Shown: positions 14,528 to 22,431 of the stretch, piece after piece
Numbering within the stretch: the first letter of the stretch is position 1
Layout: every line of letters begins with the position of its first letter
From: Cupriavidus gilardii J11
GTDB taxonomy: Bacteria > Pseudomonadota > Gammaproteobacteria > Burkholderiales > Burkholderiaceae
Length of the DNA: 40,227 nt
Assembly (NCBI RefSeq): GCF_007829435.1
Contig: NZ_VLJN01000067.1
Coordinates: forward strand, 20,702 to 60,928
Direction of reading: 5' to 3'
Notes under the pieces: generated by a model
The model's database searches: none
What the model was told of the DNA's origin: nothing
What the model saw: only the letters and a program-made list of their open reading frames with translations
Program-made: the position numbers and the translations under genes

Positions 14528-14891
14528 GGCCTGGCGCGCGGCGCGCCGGAAGGAATCGGAAAACAGCGGCACGCGGCGTGCCGGCGACGTTCGGGAACCC
14601 ACGTTTCTCTGGTCTGGTGCAGCGGTCACCGACGGCCTGCAAGGCCGACGGATCGCCCGCATCGAAGGCGGTAGGTTACGCGCATGCTGTCAAATAATCA
14701 ATCCCCGAACCGGGGCGGCACGGAAAAGGCTAATCGTTTCAAAGCGTTACAACGATGTGTGCGCATACTAACCGTTGCCTGACGGCATAGTCGGCGACAC
14801 TTTTGCCAGACAAGGAAAAGGCCGGGCAAGCCCGGCCTTGTATGCAAGACGGCGCTTTCGAGCGCCTGTCCCGCGGCGCCCGTAGCCCGCG
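14528..14891. other. Gene-free stretch between maeB and the ribonuclease gene
   Basis: It contains the maeB terminator (14818-14839), a short CCCCG-AAC-CGGGG dyad (about 14703-14715), and an AT-richer patch around 14688-14770. On minus a perfect TTGACA hexamer (14693 to 14688) could be a -35 element for the ribonuclease gene, but no good -10 follows at 16-18 bp. Part of it is the alternative N-terminal extension of the ribonuclease frame (to 14662). I see no other gene. Confidence 0.5.
14818..14839 (-). terminator. Intrinsic terminator of maeB
   Basis: AAGGCCGGGC / GCCCGGCCTT, a perfect 10-bp stem with a two-base loop, followed on minus by TTTTCCTTGT. It starts about 50 bases after the maeB stop, so the downstream ribonuclease-barstar pair probably has its own promoter. 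Confidence 0.85.
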
Positions 14892-17216
14892 TCAGCGCTT
14901 CGCCGCCGCGTCCACCACCACCAGCGACGTCATGTTGACGATGCGGCGAACCGTGGCCGACGGCGTCAGGATGTGCACCGGTGCATTGACTCCCAGCAGG
15001 ATCGGCCCGATCGCCACGTTGTTGCCCGCCGCGGTCTTGAGCAGGTTGTAGGCGATATTGGCCGCATCGATGTTCGGGCAGACCAGCAGGTTGGCCTCGC
15101 CCTTCAACGTGCCGTCCGGCACCAGCTGGTCGCGCAGCTTCTGGTCCAGCGCGCAGTCGCCGTGCATCTCGCCGTCGACCTCAAGATCCGGCGCACGATC
15201 GCGCAGGATCGCCAGCGTTTCGCGCATCTTCTGCGCCGACGGCGCTTCCGACGAGCCGAAGTTGGAGTGCGACAGCAGCGCGACCTTGGGTTCGATGCCG
15301 AAGCGCTTGAGCTCCTCGGCCGCCATGATCGTGATCTCGGCCAGTTGCGGCGCGGTCGGATCGATATTGACGTGCGTGTCGACCAGGAAGATCTGGCGGC
15401 CCGGCAGCACCAGGCCGTTCATCGCGGCATAGACCTCGTTGGTGCCGCCCAGCACCTGGTCGATATAGCGCAGGTGCGCCGCCGTGTTGCTGACCGTGCC
15501 GCAGATCATGCCGTCGGCCTCGCCCTTGTGTACCAGCATCGCGCCGATCAGCGTGGTGCGGCGGCGCATCTCCAGCTTGGCGTACTGCGGCGTCACGCCC
15601 TGGCGCGCCATCATGCGGTAATACGTGTCGGAGTAGTCGCGGAAACGCTCGTCGTGCTCGGGGTTGACCACGGTGAAATCCACGCCCATGCGCAGCCGCA
15701 GGCCGAACCGCTCGATGCGGTGGGTCAGCACGGCCGGGCGGCCGATCAGGATGGGGTTCGCCAGCTTTTCGTCGACGATCACCTGCACCGCGCGCAGCAC
15801 GCGCTCCTCCTCGCCCTCGGCGAAGACGATGCGCTTCTTCTCCATCGCCACCTTGCGCGCCGCCGCGTAAATCGGCTTCATCAGCGTGCCCGAGTGGTAG
15901 ACGAACTGCTGCAGCTGCAGCTTGTACGCCTCCATGTCCTCGATCGGGCGGGTCGCGACGCCCGACTCCATCGCGGCCTGCGCAACGGCCGGCGCGATCT
16001 TGACGATCAGGCGCGGATCGAAGGGCTTCGGAATCAGGTATTCGGGCCCGAACGACAGGTCCTGGATGCCGTAGGCGCTGGCGACGATGTCACTCTGCTC
16101 CTGGCGCGCCAGTTCAGCCACCGCGTGCGCGGCCGCCACTTCCATCTCCTTGGTGATGGTGGTGGCGCCCACGTCCAGCGCCCCGCGGAAGATGAACGGG
16201 AAGCACAGCACGTTGTTGACCTGGTTCGGGTAGTCGGTGCGGCCGGTGGCGATTACCGCGTCCGGACGGACTTCCTTGACCAGCTCCGGCAGGATTTCGG
16301 GGTTCGGGTTGGCCAGCGCCAGCACCAGCGGCTTGTCGGCCATGCGCTGCACCATGTCCTGCTTCAACACGCCGCCGGCGGACAGGCCCAGGAAGATGTC
16401 GGCGCCTTCGATGACCTCCGCCAGCTTGCGCTTGTCGGTGTTCTGCGCGAAGCGTGCCTTGTCCGGGTCCATCAGCTCCGTGCGGCCCTCGTAGACGACG
16501 CCTGCCAGGTCCGTCACCCAGATGTTCTGCCGCGGCAGGCCCAGGTCGACCAGCAGCTCCATGCACGCCAGCGCCGCGGCGCCAGCGCCCGATGCCACCA
16601 GCTTGACGTTCTTGATGTCCTTGCCGACCACCTTCAGGCCGTTGATCACGGCGGCGCCCACCACGATCGCGGTGCCGTGCTGATCGTCGTGGAACACCGG
16701 AATCTTCATCCGCTTGCGCAGCTCGCGCTCGACGTAGAAGCACTCGGGCGCCTTGATGTCCTCGAGGTTGATGCCCCCGAAGGTCGGTTCGAGCGACGCG
16801 ATGATGTCGACCAGCTTTTGCGGGTCCTTCTCGTCGATCTCGATATCGAACACGTCGATGCCGGCGAACTTCTTGAACAGGCCCGCCTTGCCTTCCATCA
16901 CCGGCTTCGATGCCGCCGGGCCGATGTCGCCCAGGCCCAGCACCGCGGTGCCGTTGGTGATGACGGCAACCAGGTTGCCCCGCGAGGTGTAGCGGAAGGA
17001 ATTGGCCGGATTCGCAGCGATTTCCTCGCACGCGGCCGCCACGCCCGGCGAATAGGCCAGCGCCAGGTCCCGCTGGTTCGACAGCGGCTTGGTCGGCGTA
17101 ACCGAAATCTTGCCCGGCGTCGGAAACTCGTGATATTCGAGAGCCGCTTTGCGCAGCGCCTCCCGTTGCTGCTGTTTCAGTTCGTCCTGGGACGTGGGCT
17201 GCGAAGGACTGGTCAT
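14892..17216 (-). CDS. maeB: NADP-dependent malic enzyme with C-terminal phosphotransacetylase-like domain
   Basis: Oxidatively decarboxylates malate to pyruvate with reduction of NADP. 774 residues, the length of the MaeB hybrid type. The N-terminal malic domain has [55 protein letters not shown] and [12 protein letters not shown]. The NADP domain has [16 protein letters not shown] and [12 protein letters not shown]. The C-terminal about 330 residues (from about 440) are a phosphate acetyl/butyryltransferase-like domain ([29 protein letters not shown]), thought to be regulatory rather than catalytic in this family. The gene diverges from thiL. Its promoter seems to overlap a perfect palindrome about 215 bp upstream, which points to repression by a dedicated regulator. 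Confidence 0.97.
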   Translation of the reverse strand: MTSPSQPTSQDELKQQQREALRKAALEYHEFPTPGKISVTPTKPLSNQRDLALAYSPGVAAACEEIAANPANSFRYTSRGNLVAVITNGTAVLGLGDIGPAASKPVMEGKAGLFKKFAGIDVFDIEIDEKDPQKLVDIIASLEPTFGGINLEDIKAPECFYVERELRKRMKIPVFHDDQHGTAIVVGAAVINGLKVVGKDIKNVKLVASGAGAAALACMELLVDLGLPRQNIWVTDLAGVVYEGRTELMDPDKARFAQNTDKRKLAEVIEGADIFLGLSAGGVLKQDMVQRMADKPLVLALANPNPEILPELVKEVRPDAVIATGRTDYPNQVNNVLCFPFIFRGALDVGATTITKEMEVAAAHAVAELARQEQSDIVASAYGIQDLSFGPEYLIPKPFDPRLIVKIAPAVAQAAMESGVATRPIEDMEAYKLQLQQFVYHSGTLMKPIYAAARKVAMEKKRIVFAEGEEERVLRAVQVIVDEKLANPILIGRPAVLTHRIERFGLRLRMGVDFTVVNPEHDERFRDYSDTYYRMMARQGVTPQYAKLEMRRRTTLIGAMLVHKGEADGMICGTVSNTAAHLRYIDQVLGGTNEVYAAMNGLVLPGRQIFLVDTHVNIDPTAPQLAEITIMAAEELKRFGIEPKVALLSHSNFGSSEAPSAQKMRETLAILRDRAPDLEVDGEMHGDCALDQKLRDQLVPDGTLKGEANLLVCPNIDAANIAYNLLKTAAGNNVAIGPILLGVNAPVHILTPSATVRRIVNMTSLVVVDAAAKR

Positions 17217-17612
17217 CGGCGCATCTTCCGGTCTGTGGAGCCGGGTTTGACGAAATGGAACAACGGAGGAACGCTGCGGCGGGCCGGCTCCACTTGCCCG
17301 CTGTCTCCTGCGTGGGCCGCCGCGCTGATCGCGAGGGCTCGCGTGTTTCCTGGCTCGCTGCTTTCTGGCACGCCGATCCTCGGCGAACGTGTGCCTGTAC
17401 CGGCGGCGATTTTCGTGATCGAACCTTGGATTTTATATTGTGAAATATTATTTCACAATAAGCGTTTTGCATGGGGCAGCTTTGCCTTTCTGTACAATAT
17501 GCCCGATGCGCCGGCCGCTGAACAGCGCGCCGGCCTCGCCGTCCGCCCCGCTTGCCGGCCCTGTGTTCCGCCATCTCCACCGCACCGCCACGATCGCCGC
17601 CCGTTTTCCATC
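17217..17612. other. Divergent maeB-thiL intergenic region
   Basis: 396 bp with no gene. It is GC-rich next to both genes but has a sharply AT-rich island at about 17425-17500. That island holds the maeB promoter/palindrome (17430-17460) and, facing thiL, a TACAAT hexamer at 17493-17498 that could be a -10 (nearest -35-like TTGCAT at 17467-17472, spacing 20, longer than ideal). The maeB transcript would have a leader of about 200 nt. Confidence 0.6.
17430..17460 (-). promoter_or_regulatory. maeB promoter overlapped by a perfect 11-bp inverted repeat (candidate operator)
   Basis: The arms TATTGTGAAAT (17436-17446) and ATTTCACAATA (17450-17460) are exact inverted copies separated by ATT. On minus, TTGTGA (17458-17453) and TAAAAT (17435-17430) form -35 and -10 hexamers with a 17-bp spacer. 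The palindrome therefore covers the -35 and the whole spacer, the position expected of a steric repressor site. The TGTGA/TCACA half-sites recall CRP, but the gap is nine bases rather than six. Confidence 0.65.
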
Positions 17613-18599
17613 ATGCCTGACGCCCGTGCCACGGCGGCCGACCTCTCCGAATTCGAACTGATCCGCCGCTATTTCACCCGGCCGGCGCGCAAGGCGGTGC
17701 TCGGCGTGGGCGACGACTGCGCCCTGATCGCGCCTCGCGCCGATCAATTGCTGGCGATCAGTACCGATATGCTGGTCAGCGGCCGGCATTTCTTCCCCGA
17801 CGTGCCGCCGCGCGCGCTGGGACACAAGGCGCTGGCGGTCAATCTCTCGGATCTGGCCGCGATGGGCGCCGAGCCCCGCGCCTTCACGCTGGCACTGGCG
17901 CTGCCGGAGGCGGAGCCCGCGTGGCTCGCCGAGCTGGCCGGCGGCATGCTGGCGCTCGCCGACGCGCATGGGTGCGAACTGGTGGGCGGCGATACCACCC
18001 GCGGCCCGTTGACGCTATCGATCACCGTGTTCGGCGATGTGCCGGCCTGCGGCGCGCTGCGCCGCGACGCGGCGCGCGCGGGCGACGATATCTGGGTGTC
18101 GGGGGCCATCGGCGACGCCCGGCTGGCTCTGGGAGACATCCGCGGCGAATGGCTGCTGCCCGAGCCGGATTTCACGCTGATCCGGGACAGGCTCGACATG
18201 CCGATGCCTCGCGTCGCGCTGGGCATGGCGCTGCGCGGCATCGCCCACGCCGCGGTCGACCTGTCCGACGGATTGCTGGGCGACCTGGGGCACATCCTGG
18301 CGCGGTCCCAGGCCGGGGCGGTCGTCGATGTCGATGCCTTGCCGCGCTCCGACGTCATGTCACGGCAGCCGCGGGACTTGCAGCTTCAGTGCCTGCTCGC
18401 CGGCGGCGACGACTACGAGCTGTGCTTCACCGCGCCCGCGCAGTCACGCGAACCGCTTGCCGACCTGGCGGCGCGGCTGCAATTGCCGTTGACCCGTGTC
18501 GGCACCATCACCGCCGAAGCGGGCCTGCGCCTGGTGGACGGAAATGGCGAGCCGGTGTCGTTCCGGGCAAGGAGCTTCGATCATTTCGCGAGCCCCTGA
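17613..18599 (+). CDS. thiL: Thiamine-monophosphate kinase
   Basis: Phosphorylates thiamine monophosphate to the active cofactor thiamine diphosphate with ATP. 328 residues from the ATG at 17613. Motifs of the ThiL/PurM superfamily are in order: SEFELIRRYF, VLGVGDDCALI (Mg-binding aspartates), ISTDMLVSGRHFF, GHKALAVNLSDLAAMGAEPR, LVGGDTTRGPLTLSITVFG, WVSGAIGDARLAL, AAVDLSDGLLGDLGHI and LAGGDDYELCFTA. The upstream open frame is non-coding. A TGACAC/GTGTCA dyad overlaps its stop codon. pgpA follows on the same strand after 134 bp, the widespread thiL-pgpA order. Thiamine diphosphate is the cofactor of transketolase, encoded nearby, but that is not evidence of co-regulation. Confidence 0.97.
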   Translation: MPDARATAADLSEFELIRRYFTRPARKAVLGVGDDCALIAPRADQLLAISTDMLVSGRHFFPDVPPRALGHKALAVNLSDLAAMGAEPRAFTLALALPEAEPAWLAELAGGMLALADAHGCELVGGDTTRGPLTLSITVFGDVPACGALRRDAARAGDDIWVSGAIGDARLALGDIRGEWLLPEPDFTLIRDRLDMPMPRVALGMALRGIAHAAVDLSDGLLGDLGHILARSQAGAVVDVDALPRSDVMSRQPRDLQLQCLLAGGDDYELCFTAPAQSREPLADLAARLQLPLTRVGTITAEAGLRLVDGNGEPVSFRARSFDHFASP

Positions 18600-18733
18600 C
18601 ACCGGCCTGCCGCCGTGTCATGATGCCGGGAGGCGATAGGGCGCAAAGGTCCGCGCAACCGTCCCGCGGCGGGCGATAACCCGCCGGCATGCCCCTCGCG
18701 CCACCCAATACAATAAAACGAGCCAAATCCACG

Positions 18734-19300
18734 ATGTCCGCCTATCCTCCGCAGCCCGCTCCGGGCGATCCCGCGATGACGCTGGAGGCCGGCCAGACCG
18801 TCAAGGTCCTGCGGCCGACCGCGCGCTTCATGCTGTCCCATCCCTTTCATTTCATTGCGATGGGATTCGGTTCCGGCCTGTCGCCGATCGTCCCCGGCAC
18901 GGTTGGCACGCTGTACGGCTGGCTGTCGTTCACCGTGATCTCGATGTGGGTCCAGCCGGCCGCCTGGCTATGGATCATCCCGGCCGCTTTCCTGCTCGGC
19001 CTGTGGGCCTGCGCACGCACGGCGCGGGCCATGGGCGTGCATGATCATGGCAGCATGGTATGGGATGAGATCGTTGCCTTCTGGCTGGTGCTGGCCTTTG
19101 TCACGCCAACCGGCTTCTGGGGACAGTTCGCCGCCTTCGCGTGGTTCCGGCTGTTTGACATGGCCAAGCCCGCGCCAATCGGCTATTACGACCGGACGCT
19201 GAAGGGCCCTGGGCTGCGCGGCGGCTTCGGCGTGATGTTCGACGACCTGGTGGCCGCCTTCTACACGCTGCTGGTGTTCGCGCTGTGGCGTTCGCTGTAA
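18734..19300 (+). CDS. pgpA: Phosphatidylglycerophosphatase A
   Basis: Inner-membrane phosphatase making phosphatidylglycerol from phosphatidylglycerophosphate. 188 residues from the ATG at 18734 (MSAYPPQP). An in-frame ATG at 18689 would add 15 residues, without a better ribosome binding site. Family motifs: MGFGSGLSPIVPGTVGTLYGW, VWDEIVAFWLVL and FRLFDMAKPAPIGYYDRTLKG, followed by GGFGVMFDDLVAAFYT with the acidic metal-binding residues. Three or four membrane segments are evident (about 60-90, 93-110, 120-150 and the C-terminus). It sits between thiL and pncC, as commonly found. Confidence 0.95.
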   Translation: MSAYPPQPAPGDPAMTLEAGQTVKVLRPTARFMLSHPFHFIAMGFGSGLSPIVPGTVGTLYGWLSFTVISMWVQPAAWLWIIPAAFLLGLWACARTARAMGVHDHGSMVWDEIVAFWLVLAFVTPTGFWGQFAAFAWFRLFDMAKPAPIGYYDRTLKGPGLRGGFGVMFDDLVAAFYTLLVFALWRSL

Positions 19301-19370
19301 GCCGCCGCCACGCCGTCAATCGCCCGTCCATTCGACCCGCGCCCGATTCCACTTCCGCGAGAGCCGCATC

Positions 19371-19868
19371 ATGTCCGTCAGCCGCCTGCTCGAACAACTC
19401 GCCGTCCAGACCGGCATCGCCCTGAGCGAGCGGTCCCTGATGATGGCCACCGCCGAATCCTGCACCGGTGGGCTGGTCGCGGCCGCGATCACCGAGATTT
19501 CGGGGTCGTCGGCATGGTTCGAGCGGGGCTTCGTCACCTATTCGAACGAAGCCAAGAGCACGATGCTGGGCGTGCCCGCCAAGCTGATCCGCGACCATGG
19601 CGCGGTGAGCGAGGAAGTGGCCCACGCGATGGCCGAGGGCGCGCTGCTGAACAGCCGCGCGCAGGTGGCGCTGTCGATCACCGGCGTGGCGGGCCCGACC
19701 GGCGGCTCGCCCGACAAACCGGTCGGCATGGTGTGCTTTGGCTGGAGCAACCGCATCGTCACGCGGGCCGAAACCCAACGCTTCAAGGGCGATCGCCAGC
19801 AGATCCGCCGGCAGGCGGCCGAGCATGCGCTGCGGGGCTTGCTGGAGATGGTGCGGAATGAGGCTTGA
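19371..19868 (+). CDS. pncC: Nicotinamide-nucleotide amidohydrolase (CinA C-terminal domain)
   Basis: Deamidates nicotinamide mononucleotide to nicotinate mononucleotide in pyridine nucleotide recycling. 165 residues, the stand-alone CinA-C form without the N-terminal MocF-like domain. Signature motifs: MATAESCTGGLVAAAITEISGSSAWFERGFVTYSN (starting about residue 25), KLIRDHGAVSEEVAHAMAEGA, ALSITGVAGPTGGSPDKPVGMVCFGW and RFKGDRQQIRRQA. The thiL-pgpA-pncC order is conserved in many proteobacteria. It converges on pyrF with 63 bp between, which hold a copy of the ACTGCCCTCWCCCCC repeat. Confidence 0.95.
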   Translation: MSVSRLLEQLAVQTGIALSERSLMMATAESCTGGLVAAAITEISGSSAWFERGFVTYSNEAKSTMLGVPAKLIRDHGAVSEEVAHAMAEGALLNSRAQVALSITGVAGPTGGSPDKPVGMVCFGWSNRIVTRAETQRFKGDRQQIRRQAAEHALRGLLEMVRNEA

Positions 19869-19892
19869 GGAACTTGGGGCTGAGGGCGTTGG

Positions 19893-19918
19893 ATTTTGCT
19901 GTTACTGCCCTCTCCCCC
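19893..19918 (+). repeat. Dispersed element copy between convergent pncC and pyrF
   Basis: ATTTTGCTGT, then ACTGCCCTCTCCCCC (19904-19918) after one T. The same text, with one base changed, is found at 39721-39745, and a shorter match at 23421-23435. All are on plus and all lie between converging genes. Confidence 0.65.
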
Positions 19919-19931
19919 GCCCCCCGCTCCA

Positions 19932-20792
19932 CTACCCCCTGAACCGGTTGATCTGATCCCGCGTCTGCTGCGCGACCCTGCGTGCGGCGGCCGCGAAATC
20001 CTTCTCGCGGCTGGCGTACAGGATGGCGCGGGACGAATTGATCATCATGCCGGTGCCAGCCCCGGTGCGGCCCGCGCGCACGGTGGCCTCGATATCGCCG
20101 CCCTGCGCGCCGATGCCGGGTATCAGCAGCGGCATGTCGCCCACCAGTTCCCGGACCTTCGCGATCTCGTTCGGGAAGGTGGCGCCGACCACCAGGCCGA
20201 TCTGGCCCGTGGTGTTCCACCGCGCCGCGGCCTGTTCGGCCACCACCTGGTAGATCGGCTTGCCGTCGACCTGCAGGAACTGCACGTCGGAGCCGCCCGG
20301 ATTCGACGTGCGGCACAGCACGATGACGCCCCGGTCGGCGTAGGCGAGATAGGGCTCGACCGAATCGAAACCCATGTACGGGCTGACCGTCACCGCGTCA
20401 GCCTCGTAGCGCTCGAACGCCTCGATAGCATAGTGCTGCGCGGTGGAGCCGATGTCGCCGCGCTTGGCGTCGAGGATCACGGGAATGCCGGGATGCGCGT
20501 CGTGGATGTAGTGGATCAGCTGTTCGAGCTGGTCCTCGGCGCGCTGCGAGGCGAAGTAGGCGATCTGCGGCTTGAAGGCGCAGACCAGGTCGGCGGTGGC
20601 ATCGACGATCTCGCGGCAGAACGAAAAGATCGCGCCGCCGGCGCCGGTCAGCGACAGCGGCAGCTTGCCCGGGTCGGGGTCGAGGCCGACACACAGCAGC
20701 GAATCGTTGCGTTGCCAGGCGGCGGCCAGTTGTTCGGTGAACGGCACCGACTGGCTGGCGCGGTTCGCGGTACGGGAGGTAGCTCGTGTCAT
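19932..20792 (-). CDS. pyrF: Orotidine 5'-phosphate decarboxylase (type 2)
   Basis: Final step of UMP synthesis, decarboxylating OMP. 286 residues, the longer group-2 form. The N-terminus has [15 protein letters not shown] (31-45) and [10 protein letters not shown] (71-80). The catalytic [11 protein letters not shown] (108-118) carries the Asp-Lys-Asp set (Asp108, Lys110, Asp113). The C-terminal part has [14 protein letters not shown] and the phosphate-binding [10 protein letters not shown]. Start ATG at 20790-20792. It is divergent from the EamA transporter gene, with 182 bp between. Confidence 0.97.
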   Translation of the reverse strand: MTRATSRTANRASQSVPFTEQLAAAWQRNDSLLCVGLDPDPGKLPLSLTGAGGAIFSFCREIVDATADLVCAFKPQIAYFASQRAEDQLEQLIHYIHDAHPGIPVILDAKRGDIGSTAQHYAIEAFERYEADAVTVSPYMGFDSVEPYLAYADRGVIVLCRTSNPGGSDVQFLQVDGKPIYQVVAEQAAARWNTTGQIGLVVGATFPNEIAKVRELVGDMPLLIPGIGAQGGDIEATVRAGRTGAGTGMMINSSRAILYASREKDFAAAARRVAQQTRDQINRFRG

Positions 20793-20974
20793 GGGTCGCT
20801 CGGTTCGTGTCCCCGGCGCCCGGGATGGGCGCGGCCGGGGGACCGCGCCGCCGGCGGCTTGCGCGCCGACGGCATCGAAGGGTCGTTAGCGGCAATTTTA
20901 CCCGCTGCATGCTATCTTCCCTGCGGTTTCCAGCACAGAAAGAGCGGGACCACACGAAAAGACCCGCCATCCAC

Positions 20975-21859
20975 ATGACCCTCGATCGCCGCAATCTCGC
21001 CCTGCTCGTCGCGCTGACGCTCGCCTGGGGCATCAACTGGCCCGTGATGAAGATCGGCGTGGCCGATTTCCCGCCGCTCGGTTTCCGGCTGCTGTGCATG
21101 GCGGGCGGCCTGCTGGCGCTGGGCGTGGCGCTGGGCGCCAAGGGCATTCCGCTGGCGGTGCCGCGCGCGCTGTGGGGCACCGTGTTCAAGCTGGCCGTGC
21201 CCAATATGGTGGTGTGGCACCTGCTGGCGATCTGGGCGGTCAAGATGCTGTCGTCGGGCCGGGCCGCGATTCTGGGCTACACCATGCCGATCTGGGCGGT
21301 GGTATGGGGGCTGCTGCTGTACCGCGAGCGTATTCCGGGCAGCGCCTGGATCGGCATCGGCTGCGCGCTGGCCGGCACGCTGCTGCTGATGTCGAGCGAG
21401 ATCGGCGCGCTGACAGGCAGTCCGCTGGGCACGGTGATGATGCTCGCGGCCGCGGCGGGCTGGGGTCTCGGCACGCAACTGCTCAAGCGTACCCAGGTGG
21501 ACCTGCAGCTGGGCACGTTGACCTTCTGGATGCTGGCGGTCGCGCTCCCCTTCCTGCTGGCCGGCACCATGCTGTTCGAAAGCGGCTGGCGCATGCCCAA
21601 CGCGGTCGAATGGGCGGCGATCGCCTACAACGCCGTGGTGGTGTTCGCGTTCTGCCATCTGGTGTGGTTCGCGCTGGCGCGCAACCTGCCGCCCGTGGTG
21701 TCCAGCCTGTCGATCATGTTCATTCCGGTGGTTGGCGTGTTCTCGGGCATGTGGATGCTGGGCGAGCAGCCGCACTGGCAGGACTACGTCGCGATCGTGC
21801 TGATGTTCGCCGCGCTGGCGTCGGTGATGCTGCTGCCATCGCTGCGCCGGCGCGCCTGA
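20975..21859 (+). CDS. EamA/DMT-superfamily transporter
   Basis: Inner-membrane drug/metabolite transporter of the EamA family, 294 residues. The sequence is almost entirely hydrophobic, with ten likely helices in two five-helix repeats. The first starts ALLVALTLAWGINWPVMKIG (9-28); the second starts near GTVMMLAAAAGWGLGTQLLKR, both carrying the WG(I/L)-type EamA signature. It ends with the charged LLPSLRRRA. The substrate is not predictable: family members export amino acids, purines or other metabolites. Start ATG at 20975; no strong ribosome binding site is visible. Confidence 0.9.
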   Translation: MTLDRRNLALLVALTLAWGINWPVMKIGVADFPPLGFRLLCMAGGLLALGVALGAKGIPLAVPRALWGTVFKLAVPNMVVWHLLAIWAVKMLSSGRAAILGYTMPIWAVVWGLLLYRERIPGSAWIGIGCALAGTLLLMSSEIGALTGSPLGTVMMLAAAAGWGLGTQLLKRTQVDLQLGTLTFWMLAVALPFLLAGTMLFESGWRMPNAVEWAAIAYNAVVVFAFCHLVWFALARNLPPVVSSLSIMFIPVVGVFSGMWMLGEQPHWQDYVAIVLMFAALASVMLLPSLRRRA

Positions 21860-21921
21860 GCCGCCGACGGGACGTCCCGGCGCTGTCCCCTCGCCCATGC
21901 CGCCCTTCATTGAGATTTCAC

Positions 21922-21951
21922 TTAACAAAGCCGGCCGCGTTGGGCTACACT
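21922..21951 (+). promoter_or_regulatory. Candidate sigma-70 promoter of corA
   Basis: TTAACA (21922-21927, five of six -35 matches) and TACACT (21946-21951, four of six -10 matches) with an 18-bp spacer. Transcription would start near 21958, just before the structured leader. Confidence 0.5.
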
Positions 21952-21980
21952 CGCGCCCATCCATAATCCCGGAGAAATTA

Positions 21981-22128
21981 CGTGGGCAGTAGCATCGGGT
22001 GTTCGAGTTGGCGCGGCAAAGCCGCGAACCGCACGAACGCCATGTCACTGCGGGCTGCGTAACGACGAAACCCCAACGGACTTCCCGCCGGGTCCTTTCG
22101 TCGCACCGCCCGCAGCACACTGCGGGCG
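21981..22128 (+). promoter_or_regulatory. Structured corA leader: candidate riboswitch or attenuator
   Basis: Helices visible by eye: CGTGGG (21981-21986) with CCCAACG (22072-22078, one bulge); GGTGTTCG (21998-22005) with CGAACGCC (22034-22041); CGCGGC-AAA-GCCGCG (22012-22026). CGACGAAA (22063-22070) pairs exactly with TTTCGTCG (22096-22103), and CGCCCGCAG-CACA-CTGCGGGCG forms a perfect 9-bp hairpin (22107-22128). GCCCGCAG (22108-22115) can instead pair with CTGCGGGC at 22048-22055, so two folds exclude each other. GGGCAGTAGC right after the first strand recalls the GGGGAGUAGC of yybP-ykoY manganese riboswitches, but the rest of that consensus is not convincing. Confidence 0.5.
21982..22062 (+). 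CDS. Possible leader peptide (uORF) upstream of corA, 26 codons
   Basis: GTG-initiated reading frame preceded by GGAG (21971-21974) at seven bases, ending TAA at 22060-22062. The product would be 26 residues with a basic middle (SSWRGKAANRTN); no known leader peptide was recognised. Its last codons (CTG CGG GC) are the same bases that can pair with 22108-22115, so translation would compete with the leader helix. Salmonella corA and mgtA have regulatory leader ORFs (corL, mgtL), which is the reason to note this; coincidence is possible. Confidence 0.3.
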   Translation: MGSSIGCSSWRGKAANRTNAMSLRAA

Positions 22129-22431
22129 AGTGTCTTCCCGTTCCGCCATCGCACTCTCGCATGGCGCCGGACTTCCCTCCCCCGGCTTGCCAGCCATCAA
22201 CGGCAAACGTCATCGCCTTGCTCCGCCGTCATCGGCCTCCCGGCACGTCAACCCGATTGCACTTCGGGCCGTTTGAGCCGGTGAAGCACGGTTGTCCGGT
22301 CGGCGCTGGAGCGCGATCACGCTTGCCATCGAGCCCGGCCTTTCGCGCGCTTTGCGAAGGGCGAAGCTTGTCGTGCGCCGCAAGCCTGCCTGCCGCATTT
22401 CTTCGTCGTTCGGCACAAGGAAATACCGGGG

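Larger units (their letters stand above)
21860..22431 (+). other. Gene-free region forming the corA promoter and long leader
   Basis: 572 bp without a conventional gene. It holds a promoter (21922-21951), a possible 26-codon leader ORF (21982-22062), nested and competing helices (22048-22128), a C-rich stretch (about 22129-22215) and a late hairpin (22339-22361). If the promoter is right, the untranslated leader of corA is about 470 nt, far longer than other leaders in the window. Confidence 0.7.

Noticed and set aside
17436-17460. CRP/FNR-type binding site
   Set aside because: TGTGA and TCACA half-sites are present but separated by nine bases rather than six.
14973-17600. Long plus-strand frame opposite maeB fused to thiL
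   Set aside because: Only the last about 328 codons (thiL) have protein character; the rest is antisense to maeB and has no start or motif.
18597-18620. Terminator at the end of thiL
   Set aside because: TGACAC/GTGTCA dyad is imperfect inside, has no T-run, and pgpA follows closely on the same strand.
21960-22080. Firm yybP-ykoY (Mn2+) riboswitch call
   Set aside because: Only GGGCAGTAGC and a plausible first helix match; the second conserved loop and its hairpin were not found by eye, so it is kept as a hypothesis only.
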